This document shows, in pieces, positions 49,258-57,701 of a DNA stretch of 64,000 nucleotides. The DNA lies in the IMG/VR virus record IMGVR_UViG_3300023174_000053, positions 1-64,000 of that record, one strand, 5' to 3'. The translations under genes were made by a program, and so were the position numbers. The notes under the pieces were generated by a model. That model searched no databases. It saw nothing but the letters and a program-made list of their open reading frames with translations, and was not told where the DNA came from. Positions within the stretch are counted from its first letter, which is position 1. Every line of letters starts with the position of its first letter. The stretch comes from a virus.

Positions 49258-50201
49258 ATTTTTCTACCAACAACTCCATTAGATTCTACATTTATTTTAA
49301 CAGATTGGTATGGAACAGTCAAGGAATCCTTTTCAGAAAACACGAGAAAAAATCCACCATTACCAGCACCACATAGTTTATGAGCAAGAACAGTTTCATT
49401 TTCATTTAATTGTTCGTCTATTTCTTTTATAGTAGAACTCTCAGTAATTGTGGAACTTGTTTTCTTTTTTTGAATCCAACTTTTATTCAAATAATTAAGA
49501 AACTTGCCATAATCTTTTTGGAGAAGAGCATCATATGCCTTATCTACAGTTGCAAGAAGTGGTTTAGACTTATCAATGTTATCAGTAACATCTTTCAAAA
49601 CATTTTTGGAATTGCGAGTTACTCCAGTAAAGACAAGATGAGCATCATATATTTTAAAGAATTCTGTTGGAAGAAAATCATATTTTACGATTCCACCTTT
49701 CTTAAATTCCATTCTTTTGAATCCACCAATACCACATCCATAAGGATCTTGATATCCACAATAAGGATTCATTTCTAGTTCTAATTGATATGCAAGTTCG
49801 CAGATTTCAATATCAGTCATCTGCAAATCATTAAATATAGAAATTGATTTAATTAAACTAATAATATAAGACGAAGATGATGCCAATCCACTTCCCTGTG
49901 AGTAAGCATCACTCGTCATAGAAACATTAATTGGGTGAACTCCAAAATAATTGAGAACAATTCTTACCAATTCATTTTCAATATCTCCAATAAATTCCGT
50001 TTCTTCTCTTTTAGAGTAATTAATAATATATTTGCTCTGATTGTAATTATACCCAATTTTATCCTCATGAAGAGTAATATAGGTTTTTAAATCACAAGTA
50101 AAACTAATTACAGATCCATACCCATACTTTTCTACAAAATATGGATTATCTGTTGAACCACCAAATAAAGAGACTCTTAGTGGACAAGATGATATAATCA
50201 T
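49254..50201 (-). CDS. hddA: GHMP kinase, heptose-7-phosphate kinase-like (HddA-like)
   Basis: MIISSCPLRVSLFGGSTDNP at the N-terminus, the GHMP ATP motif SQGSGLASSSSYIISLI (about 103-119) and a C-terminal LAHKLCGAGNGGFFLVF match HddA-type sugar kinases. It would phosphorylate D-glycero-alpha-D-manno-heptose 7-phosphate at C1. Its place between GmhA-like and GT genes supports this over mevalonate or galactokinase roles. Four-base overlaps on both sides show tight coupling. Confidence 0.83.
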   Translation of the reverse strand: MIISSCPLRVSLFGGSTDNPYFVEKYGYGSVISFTCDLKTYITLHEDKIGYNYNQSKYIINYSKREETEFIGDIENELVRIVLNYFGVHPINVSMTSDAYSQGSGLASSSSYIISLIKSISIFNDLQMTDIEICELAYQLELEMNPYCGYQDPYGCGIGGFKRMEFKKGGIVKYDFLPTEFFKIYDAHLVFTGVTRNSKNVLKDVTDNIDKSKPLLATVDKAYDALLQKDYGKFLNYLNKSWIQKKKTSSTITESSTIKEIDEQLNENETVLAHKLCGAGNGGFFLVFSEKDSLTVPYQSVKINVESNGVVGRKI

Positions 50202-51163
50202 AAATTTATAATATTTTCAATATCATTTACATATTTTTTCATTTTTTCAACCAAGGAAAATGATTCAATTCCATACTCTCTAATTTCATTCCTTCTTTCC
50301 AAAGATACTTTTCTATTTTCAAATATTTTTTTAGAAATATATTCTAAATCATTCAACTTTTCATTAGGAATTACCTCAATAAAATTTAAACTAGTATCAA
50401 GTTCATTTACATTTTGCTCGGAAACTACAACTCCCAAACCAAGAATTAGAGCTTCCATTATAACCATTGCTGTGCCATTTTCACCATCACTAAGATGAAC
50501 AAGATTTGCATATGATGTAATTATACCATTACTTTTCAATTCCCCCAAATAATTTTTATTTTCTGGGTCAAAAGATGTTCCAGGAAAATACTTACCAACA
50601 AAATCTATTCCTGGAATAGATTGATATAGATATTGTTTTTTCCTTTGATGAATTTGACCAAGATAAAGAGATTTATTTGGATTTTCGCATTCACTATTAT
50701 ATCTAAATTCAGAAACTAGGGGTCCTTCTCTTAAATGAAAAATTCTATCTTTTGGAAATCCATTTTCAATAAAAAAATCATAATTTTTTGGAGAAACAGA
50801 AAAATTATAAAATTTATTTCCATTATTTAAAATATAGTCAAAAATTTTATCATATCCATCACGTCTATGCATATTTACCTGTTCAATATATGGGTAATGA
50901 CTGCTAAACAAAATTGGACATTTTACTTTATCATACAAATAATCAACAACAGGATAATGTTGATCATAATGAAAATGAATTACATCATAATCACCATTTA
51001 AACATTCTGCAGTAATCTCATTCATATCTGGAGTATTCAAAATATCCCCCTCATGCCCTAATTCACTTAAAGCACAAGATCTATACCAAATAGCTCTTTC
51101 TACTGCACCCCATCCTGTTGGTGGGATAGGCATTATTCCTGGACCGACTAAACAAATTTTCAT
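50198..51163 (-). CDS. Glycosyltransferase GT4-like
   Basis: Start 51163 (MKICLVGPGIMPIPPTGWGA) is almost identical to the N-terminus of the fused enzyme at 47131, so the two GT4 domains are paralogues. The nucleotide-sugar site is SDGENGTAMVIMEALILGLG. It is 321 residues, with no GT6 part. The open frame reaches 12 codons further upstream. It overlaps the HtrL/YibB-like gene by four bases. Confidence 0.86.
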   Translation of the reverse strand: MKICLVGPGIMPIPPTGWGAVERAIWYRSCALSELGHEGDILNTPDMNEITAECLNGDYDVIHFHYDQHYPVVDYLYDKVKCPILFSSHYPYIEQVNMHRRDGYDKIFDYILNNGNKFYNFSVSPKNYDFFIENGFPKDRIFHLREGPLVSEFRYNSECENPNKSLYLGQIHQRKKQYLYQSIPGIDFVGKYFPGTSFDPENKNYLGELKSNGIITSYANLVHLSDGENGTAMVIMEALILGLGVVVSEQNVNELDTSLNFIEVIPNEKLNDLEYISKKIFENRKVSLERRNEIREYGIESFSLVEKMKKYVNDIENIINL

Positions 51164-51963
51164 TTTGTTAACTCTGTAAATAACTCCATTTGTTTCCAAT
51201 TATTTCTATAAAATATTTCAAAAAATTCTGGTTTATTTTTTACAAGATAACCCAAAGCAATTTGTTCGTTATTTAAATTATTTTTAGAAATCATATCATT
51301 AAAAAGAATATTTTCAATTTCACCTAAAATTTTGGGGTGAATGTTTTTATGCATACCAAAAAAAGTACCACAAACGAATGACCTAGCATCATAAAAGTAA
51401 CTTCTATCTAAAGAATTTGAAGATACAAGATCAGAATAAGATTCCATATTTTGTTGTATAAGAAATTTTTCTCCCAATTCATCCAATTCTTTATTAGCAG
51501 CAACTCCTGGAAATTCTTGTTCCAAATTAAATCCATCAAAAAATCTAGATGCTCCTGCATCAATCCAAAAAAATAATTCACTATTAAAATCATTATTTTG
51601 GATTGATTTTTCAATCCATTTAAATTTAGAATACTGAATAATAGAATAAAGAGAATAATTACACTCTATTCTATCCAAAACTGTCATTTTATTTTTATAA
51701 TCATCGGATTGAAGAATTGAATCCATTTTATCTTTTAAGTAATAATATGGAATTTCGTCAAGTCTTTGGGAAATAATCTTAGTATTTTGATCTTCTCTAT
51801 GACTTTTTACAAAATCCACAAGACTCTCTTCTACAAAAATAACCATAGGGCATTTTAATTTTAACGTCACAGAAAACCATTGAAGATATTCATCCCAGGT
51901 TCTTCCATCCATATTTTCCCTATTAATATTAAATAAAGCCGTGGTAATTGTTATATTTTTCAT
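51160..51963 (-). CDS. HtrL/YibB-type glycosyltransferase-like protein
   Basis: NITITTALFNINRENMDGRT at the start, followed by EYLQWFSVTLKLKCPMVIFVEE, IIQYSKFKWIEKS and LFFWIDAGASRFF, match the HtrL_YibB family, found in LPS core clusters of bacteria. 267 residues from start 51963 (MKNITITTALF); the frame opens six codons earlier. The substrate is unknown. Confidence 0.8.
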   Translation of the reverse strand: MKNITITTALFNINRENMDGRTWDEYLQWFSVTLKLKCPMVIFVEESLVDFVKSHREDQNTKIISQRLDEIPYYYLKDKMDSILQSDDYKNKMTVLDRIECNYSLYSIIQYSKFKWIEKSIQNNDFNSELFFWIDAGASRFFDGFNLEQEFPGVAANKELDELGEKFLIQQNMESYSDLVSSNSLDRSYFYDARSFVCGTFFGMHKNIHPKILGEIENILFNDMISKNNLNNEQIALGYLVKNKPEFFEIFYRNNWKQMELFTELTK

Positions 51964-51965
51964 AA

Positions 51966-52784
51966 TTAAATTCTTTCCCAATTTTTAGGTAACTGATCTT
52001 TTAAAATTAAATGTTCCAATTCTGTCCCATACCATTTTTTTGGAGCAATTACTTTTTTATTCTTATTTTTTGACAACCAAGCCCCCCACCAAGAAAATGT
52101 ACTGTTTGCCATAATAAAATCATTACACATTGCCATCAAACAAAGATCAAAATGACCTTTATATATTCTATCAGGTGTATCAACAAAAAATGAATTTCTA
52201 TTTGTAAAAATTTCTTGTTTTTTGCACCATTCAATATCATCAGAAAAAATTAAAATATCTCTACCTTCAAATTTTTCCAAGGCAGTTTTATAATAATCTA
52301 AACTACAAACAGGATGACGATTCAAATGATGTGGTAGTAAAAAATCACCTCTTCTTACAGTCAAAGCAACTGGTTCATTTTTTAATATATCCTTTCCATA
52401 TGATAAACATTTTTCAACAATAAAATCTTTAAATTCATAATTTTTTCTAATTTTATCTTCTACGTGTTTAAAATATTTTTCACTTTCAAAATATCCAATC
52501 AAAGTTACATTATCTGGACACTCATCAAGCAATTCTTCACAAAAATGATATTGATTTAATTCAACAATATCACCATCAACAAATCCATATTTTCCTTCAA
52601 ATTCAGACATTTTAAAACATCCTTGAAGTTCATGGTGTTGAAAACCACCAAAATCATTATATATGGAATGGTCTGGAATGCAATAATCATACTTACGATG
52701 TGCTGCAATTCCTAAAAGTGCAGCACACTGAAACATTTGATTTCCTAGTCTTCCTATTTGTCCTAAATGATTAAATCCTATCAT
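51966..52784 (-). CDS. Alpha-1,2-fucosyltransferase-like (GT11)
   Basis: GRLGNQMFQCAALLG (about 11-25), VALTVRRGDFLLPHH with the conserved basic pair for GDP-fucose, and NDFIMANSTFSWWGAWLS (about 224-241) are the three GT11 hallmarks. Such enzymes add L-fucose alpha-1,2 to galactose, making H-type antigen. GT6 enzymes act on exactly that acceptor, and one is encoded in the same cluster. Family call is firm; linkage is inferred. Confidence 0.92.
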   Translation of the reverse strand: MIGFNHLGQIGRLGNQMFQCAALLGIAAHRKYDYCIPDHSIYNDFGGFQHHELQGCFKMSEFEGKYGFVDGDIVELNQYHFCEELLDECPDNVTLIGYFESEKYFKHVEDKIRKNYEFKDFIVEKCLSYGKDILKNEPVALTVRRGDFLLPHHLNRHPVCSLDYYKTALEKFEGRDILIFSDDIEWCKKQEIFTNRNSFFVDTPDRIYKGHFDLCLMAMCNDFIMANSTFSWWGAWLSKNKNKKVIAPKKWYGTELEHLILKDQLPKNWERI

Positions 52785-52789
52785 AATTT

Positions 52790-53539
52790 TTATTTGTCAT
52801 AATATTCTCTAAATTGATGAACTAATGGATTTGTTTTTGTTCTCCAATTAGCATCTCTGGTACATTCAATTATATCTGGATTGAATACTTCTTCTTCTCC
52901 TACCATAGCAAATAGAGTTGGTATCAAAGCATCATGGGCACACATAGCATACCATTCATATGAAAGTTTATCAAGTATTCCATCGTACTCTCTAAATTTT
53001 TTCAATGCTTTTAAAAAAGTTTCAACTTCAAATACACAAGGAGATGCACCCCATCTTGTTAAAATTTTTGCACCATCAACAGATGCAAGAACATCACGAT
53101 ACCCCTTTGGCGAACAACAATTAATTCTTGATCCCAAAAGTTTAGCATCATCTGGAATTGTCAATTTTCCTCTGATTAAAGCATCAGGATCCATCATAAC
53201 CATCCAATCTGGATATTTACAATATTCTATTGCTCTTTCCAATCTATCCAAAACAGTCAGAGCACACTTTTTGATTACATTTTGATAATAATCTTCTCTA
53301 AAATTTCCTGGACCTGCACCATTAGGTCCTGCTGTTATTTTAAATATGTCTGACATTGTATCTTCTTCCAAAGATACAAATAAATTATCATAGATATCTT
53401 TTAAATATGAGAAATCCAATCCACCATCAGAAACCAAATAAATTAAAGAATCTGGGTAATGAATTCTTAATTGTTGAACAGAATAATCAACCGCACGTTG
53501 TTCATTAAAACAACTATACATAAATCCTAATGTTTTCAT
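52790..53539 (-). CDS. Glycosyltransferase-like protein (GT-A fold type)
   Basis: From start 53539 (MKTLGFMYSCFNEQRAVDYS) the 249-residue product has QLRIHYPDSLIYLVSDGGLDF, a DPDALIRGK acidic motif (about 112) and a C-terminal His-containing VHQFREYY. This is like GT-A enzymes, but no numbered family can be assigned by eye. It starts two bases after the FkbM-like stop. Confidence 0.72.
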   Translation of the reverse strand: MKTLGFMYSCFNEQRAVDYSVQQLRIHYPDSLIYLVSDGGLDFSYLKDIYDNLFVSLEEDTMSDIFKITAGPNGAGPGNFREDYYQNVIKKCALTVLDRLERAIEYCKYPDWMVMMDPDALIRGKLTIPDDAKLLGSRINCCSPKGYRDVLASVDGAKILTRWGASPCVFEVETFLKALKKFREYDGILDKLSYEWYAMCAHDALIPTLFAMVGEEEVFNPDIIECTRDANWRTKTNPLVHQFREYYDK

Positions 53540-53540
53540 A

Positions 53541-54149
53541 TTAATTAAATTTTGCAATTATTTCTGAAGGATATTCACTCTCTGATTTTAATTTTTCTAT
53601 TAAAGATTTATCAAATTCAGAAGGATCAATCCACCAATCTTCAAAAGGATATTCTTTTCCTTCATATCCAGATTGTTGGACATACACGTTAGAGCAAAGT
53701 AAAAAATATCCAAAAGATTCTAAAATACTTCTCTGTTGTTCTCTATATTCATCTCCATAAAGATATCCGTCATGTTCAATTGTGATTACTTTAAATCTAT
53801 ATTCATCAAGTGGTAAAATTTTAAGAACATTAAGACTTAAAGTATCTACATCCAAAGAAAGATAATCAATATTTTTAGGAAATTCATATTCTTCAAATAC
53901 TTGTATATAATCAACACCAAGAGCATCTTCATTCAAATGAACACCACTTTTTCTAGTTCCATAACTTTCATTATATGAACTTTCGATCTCAACACTTATC
54001 GATGACCAATCTAGGTCTTGAAAATAAAAAGTATTATTGAAAATGATAGAATGGCAACTTCCAATATCTACACAATATCCATTTTTTTTAAAATTTAAAA
54101 TATTTGCAACAAATTGATCTTGCTTTGCATCAGAATAAAAACGATTCAT
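53541..54149 (-). CDS. FkbM-like methyltransferase
   Basis: NGYCVDIGSCHSIIFNNTFY (about 23-42) is the SAM-binding motif I region. NIDYLSLDVDTLSLNVLKIL and FKVITIEHDGY follow, as in the FkbM family where the DVDG motif usually occurs (here DVDT). 202 residues. Likely O-methylates a sugar of the surface glycan. It follows an 86-base gap that holds a broken small reading frame. Confidence 0.82.
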   Translation of the reverse strand: MNRFYSDAKQDQFVANILNFKKNGYCVDIGSCHSIIFNNTFYFQDLDWSSISVEIESSYNESYGTRKSGVHLNEDALGVDYIQVFEEYEFPKNIDYLSLDVDTLSLNVLKILPLDEYRFKVITIEHDGYLYGDEYREQQRSILESFGYFLLCSNVYVQQSGYEGKEYPFEDWWIDPSEFDKSLIEKLKSESEYPSEIIAKFN

Positions 54150-54152
54150 AAT

Positions 54153-54246
54153 TTACTTCAAATTGCTTATAATTGTTTCTAAAGTATGTATAAACTTTTC
54201 ATTGGTCCAAGAATTATACTTTTTTAAAAATTTTATTAAAATCCAT
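54153..54246 (-). pseudogene. Small reading frame broken by a one-base homopolymer difference
   Basis: ATG 54246 starts MDFNKIFKK and then stops after one more codon. Deleting one A from the run of six would join it to YNSWTNEKFIHTLETI and ISNLK, which stops at 54153. The second part reads like genuine coding sequence. Either a small gene was recently damaged or the base call in the A run is wrong. Confidence 0.4.
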
Positions 54247-55006
54247 CTTCATGCCACCCTTCAACGTTGAGATCAAATGGAAAATAATAAATATTATTTT
54301 TTGGCCAAATAAAATCTATTCCTTTTCTTGGAAAAGATTTAAAATATTTTGGCATTACCTCTGTACTAACTTGTTTGGCATACTCCCAATTTACTGCCCC
54401 ATCATACAAATATTTTTCTTGGTCATTTACCATATCAACAACTCTATCATCAAATCTACTACAATAATAAGCACCAATATATGTTTCTGATCTAGTGAAC
54501 AAGTTCATATATGAAGACATATTATTGCGGTTAATTCCCATTTTCTGACACAAATCATTTTGTTCAAATGGTATATCAAACAAATTAATCATATCTTCTT
54601 TATATCCCATAAAAACATGATCTCTCGGATGGAACAGATGTGCAAAAATATTTCCACAAATAAAAATTGTTTCCTTCTTCTTATTTTCAATAAAGTAGTT
54701 AATCATATTATCCATACCTTGATGATTAAACTTTTGATCACTTCTCATCTTAATAATGTATTTTGCTTTAGATGCTTTTACACCATTTAAAGATGTAGTT
54801 AGTTGCATATTAACGTTTCCTACACCAGAATATGGAGGATAAACTGAATTTCTTACGAATTTAACTCTATCCAATTTATATTCTTCTGTCTTGTCTACGT
54901 CCCAACAAGAAATAATAATATTGTCAATTAAATCAATTTTAAGATACAAATCAATAACTTCATCTGTGAATTCTGTATATGGACCTTGAATAACTATGTC
55001 TATCAT
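54236..55006 (-). CDS. WavE-like LPS biosynthesis protein
   Basis: MIDIVIQGPYTEFTDEVIDL and KYIIKMRSDQKFNHQGMDN, then FICGNIFAHLFHPRDHVFMG, match the WavE family of LPS outer-core enzymes. 256 residues; probably a glycosyltransferase. One base separates it from the nucleotidyltransferase-HAD gene. Acceptor unknown. Confidence 0.83.
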   Translation of the reverse strand: MIDIVIQGPYTEFTDEVIDLYLKIDLIDNIIISCWDVDKTEEYKLDRVKFVRNSVYPPYSGVGNVNMQLTTSLNGVKASKAKYIIKMRSDQKFNHQGMDNMINYFIENKKKETIFICGNIFAHLFHPRDHVFMGYKEDMINLFDIPFEQNDLCQKMGINRNNMSSYMNLFTRSETYIGAYYCSRFDDRVVDMVNDQEKYLYDGAVNWEYAKQVSTEVMPKYFKSFPRKGIDFIWPKNNIYYFPFDLNVEGWHEDGF

Positions 55007-55007
55007 A

Positions 55008-56066
55008 TTATTTTAAAAACTCTGTTAGATTATCGGAATTTCTTGGAAGATTAATTGATTCACATGCTGGATAGGGATTACTATTAGCAAAATCATTGAT
55101 AATAACTCGTTTACAGTGAGGAAGTCCCATAATAAGTGTATCATATGGAATATTATACTTGTACATCTCATCTATTGTCAACTCTCTAAGTCTTTCTGGT
55201 CTACTTGTTGTCAAAATAATTTTAACTTTTCCAGAATCATAAAGTTTCCTTAAAAGAGAAATATTACTATTCAGTGGTTCTCCAGTTCCAACATATGGTG
55301 GAAAGTGTATTGAAGAATTAAAAACTAGTGTTCCATCAATATCTACAAATAAACAACGGTACTGACTTTTATATTTGTTCCATGCATCAAGAGTTCCCCA
55401 ATCTTTAAAGTTAGTAGTTGACAATCCATTAAATCTAGATCCAGAAAGAATCATTTCAAAAATAATATTGCTAATATAACATTCTCCATCAAGATCTTCA
55501 ATTTGCTCATATGCTTTACAGAATTCTTTGGCATCTTTAAATCCATATCCACCAACAGAAAAAGTAGAACTAATAACTTTTTTCTCAACTATATTAGTTA
55601 CAATACCATTAATGTCAAATTCAACATAACTTTTTGTTTTTGCATTAATATCATCCATGTTATTCAAATCAAAAAATGCAATTTGATTCTCATCATCGAC
55701 TAATTCACATTCATAGTAACCATCAGAGTCTTTAATAAAAATAAATCCTTCAATATTTTCTAATTTAATTGCATTATAAACTGTTTCAGACTGAGAGGAA
55801 GTTTGATTATCCAAAAATATTATTTTTGACTTATTTTCAATTCCACATTCTTCAAGTTCTTCATGAAATCCTTTTGAAAAACCATACTTAATTTCATGCT
55901 CATTTAGGCATATAAAATAGATGGCATCAAAAAAGTCTAGATTAATTCCAGATATTGCATCCATAACCATAAACTTGTTTTTCATTGGATGAGTTAACAT
56001 CCATTTAGGTTTCATATTTGGAAATCTAGATGATTTCCCTGCCATTGGTACAATTAAATTTTTCAT
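55008..56066 (-). CDS. Sugar nucleotidyltransferase fused to HAD phosphatase
   Basis: The N-terminal domain (about 1-235) has the nucleotidyltransferase start MKNLIVPMAGKSSRFPNMKP and a metal motif FIKDSDGYYE near residue 110. The C-terminal domain starts LFVDIDGTLVFNS (about 240), a HAD DxDGT motif, with TTSRPERLRE as motif II. The combination suggests a phosphosugar is activated and a phosphate removed by one protein. It overlaps the kinase-like gene upstream by 41 bases. Confidence 0.82.
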   Translation of the reverse strand: MKNLIVPMAGKSSRFPNMKPKWMLTHPMKNKFMVMDAISGINLDFFDAIYFICLNEHEIKYGFSKGFHEELEECGIENKSKIIFLDNQTSSQSETVYNAIKLENIEGFIFIKDSDGYYECELVDDENQIAFFDLNNMDDINAKTKSYVEFDINGIVTNIVEKKVISSTFSVGGYGFKDAKEFCKAYEQIEDLDGECYISNIIFEMILSGSRFNGLSTTNFKDWGTLDAWNKYKSQYRCLFVDIDGTLVFNSSIHFPPYVGTGEPLNSNISLLRKLYDSGKVKIILTTSRPERLRELTIDEMYKYNIPYDTLIMGLPHCKRVIINDFANSNPYPACESINLPRNSDNLTEFLK

Positions 56067-56868
56067 ATAGATCAGTTTTTAAAATGCTACTATTAAGTAT
56101 ACTTTTTTGTTTTGAATTAATCAAGTAAGGTTCTATTCGCAATAGATTTAAAGAATCTAATATTTTAAATTCATCACTTTCAATATAATTTTGATACCTA
56201 AAATATAAATTTTTCCAAATATATTGATACGATTGTTTGATTCTTATATCATCAATTTTATTTAGTTTCAAATTCCAAAAATAATACAAATCTTGTTTCA
56301 ATTTAACCATATCACACAAGAAACTATCAATATAAGAATCTAAAAAATCTATAAAAAATAATCTATTTTTATGAAATAAAATATTTGAGAAGGTTAAATC
56401 ACCATGACAAAAAGTTTTTGGTATTGATACAATTTCTTTACTCAAGATATTATTTTTTATAAAATTCAAATAACTACCATATTTTGTTTTTTCTTCCAAA
56501 CTTTCAATCTTTGATATTAATTTATTTTTAATATTAGATATTTTTATATTAGAAATTAAAAAATCAAAATATTCAAATAAAGTATGAACAACAAAATCAA
56601 TATTGTTAATACAAGAAGTAGAAAAATATTCTTCAAAAGAAAGTCCAGAGATATACTCCATATCAAAATAATACAAAGAATCAAAATTTGAGTTATAAAT
56701 TTTTGGAGTATCTATATTTTTTAATATAAAATTTGAAAATAATTTTTGCTTCTCAATTTGGGATGATAATCTGGAATTATACTCCATCGAAGATGAATAT
56801 TTTCTCAAACTTAAGTTATCTAATAATTCAAGTTTGCATCCAGATAATCCAGATTTTAAATTACTCAT
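56026..56868 (-). CDS. APH/choline-kinase-like phosphotransferase
   Basis: KTFCHGDLTFSNILFHKNRL and FFIDFLDSYIDS (about 152-187) are the catalytic HGDxxxxN and DxD/DF motifs of the aminoglycoside-phosphotransferase and choline-kinase fold. 280 residues, very AT-rich. Paired with a nucleotidyltransferase-HAD gene, it likely phosphorylates a sugar or alcohol that is then activated. The large overlap (41 bases) with that gene suggests coupled translation. Confidence 0.8.
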   Translation of the reverse strand: MSNLKSGLSGCKLELLDNLSLRKYSSSMEYNSRLSSQIEKQKLFSNFILKNIDTPKIYNSNFDSLYYFDMEYISGLSFEEYFSTSCINNIDFVVHTLFEYFDFLISNIKISNIKNKLISKIESLEEKTKYGSYLNFIKNNILSKEIVSIPKTFCHGDLTFSNILFHKNRLFFIDFLDSYIDSFLCDMVKLKQDLYYFWNLKLNKIDDIRIKQSYQYIWKNLYFRYQNYIESDEFKILDSLNLLRIEPYLINSKQKSILNSSILKTDLYEKFNCTNGREII

Positions 56869-56876
56869 GAATGAAA

Positions 56877-57701
56877 TTAATATCCATTTAAATGCAAATA
56901 AGTTACTATTCTTTGCAAATAAAAATCTTTAGAATCATACAAATATTCTTTTCCATAATTCAAATTAAATTCTTCTATTGAAGATTCATGCAATGGATGC
57001 ATTCCTGATGGATGATCATAAGTAGAATCTGGAATATTTCTATCATTCACTGTTTTAATTATATCTTCACCAAGTTCTTTCATATTTAATCTTTTTAAAA
57101 TTTGATTAGTAACATATAAAAATACTAAACTAGTTGGATGATGTGGGATTAAAAATAAAAGTTTATTTGAAAGATTTTCTTCTATAAAATTTGAAACTTT
57201 AATATCTGTCAATGTTTCTTTTTGTTTTAAAATTTGTATACTTTTATCAAACCTATTTTTATAATCCCAGTTTATTTTATTTTTATGATATAAATTGAGT
57301 ATATCATTTCTTTTCAATCCCTTTGAAAGTAAATTCTCAATTACTTCTCCACCAAACCATATGTTTATATTTTTTCCTTTTTGAACAAGTGGCCACATAG
57401 CAGAGGAAAAAATGTAAGGATATGCTATTTTAATAGCATCATTTTTTACATAAGATCCAATAGATCCTTCAACACTTGGATCCGTAGAATAACACCCATG
57501 AACTATTCGCAAAGGATGATATATAAACAGATCCGCATTTTGAATATCATTCATAGGAATTTCACAATTATTTTTAATTAATTGCCAATTAGTATAATGT
57601 TTCATCTCATAAGTTTTATTAAACTCATCACTTTGAGATAGATAATACATTATTCCATCATTTTGGCAATTTCCTATCAATAAGCAATTTAATTTTTTCA
57701 T
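56877..57701 (-). CDS. WcbI-like polysaccharide biosynthesis protein
   Basis: The opening KKLNCLLIGNCQNDGIMYYL, IYHPLRIVHG with a later HPSGMHPL and a C-terminal DFYLQRIVTY resemble the WcbI family, acetyltransferase-like enzymes of capsule clusters. 274 residues; highly AT-rich like its upstream neighbour. It overlaps the GT-B-like gene by four bases. Confidence 0.75.
   Translation of the reverse strand: MKKLNCLLIGNCQNDGIMYYLSQSDEFNKTYEMKHYTNWQLIKNNCEIPMNDIQNADLFIYHPLRIVHGCYSTDPSVEGSIGSYVKNDAIKIAYPYIFSSAMWPLVQKGKNINIWFGGEVIENLLSKGLKRNDILNLYHKNKINWDYKNRFDKSIQILKQKETLTDIKVSNFIEENLSNKLLFLIPHHPTSLVFLYVTNQILKRLNMKELGEDIIKTVNDRNIPDSTYDHPSGMHPLHESSIEEFNLNYGKEYLYDSKDFYLQRIVTYLHLNGY

Noticed and set aside
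54205-54246. Programmed -1 frameshift at A AAA AAG in the small broken frame
   Set aside because: Joining the frames needs loss of one A (+1), not -1, and the slippery heptamer is not in the required phase. An indel is simpler.
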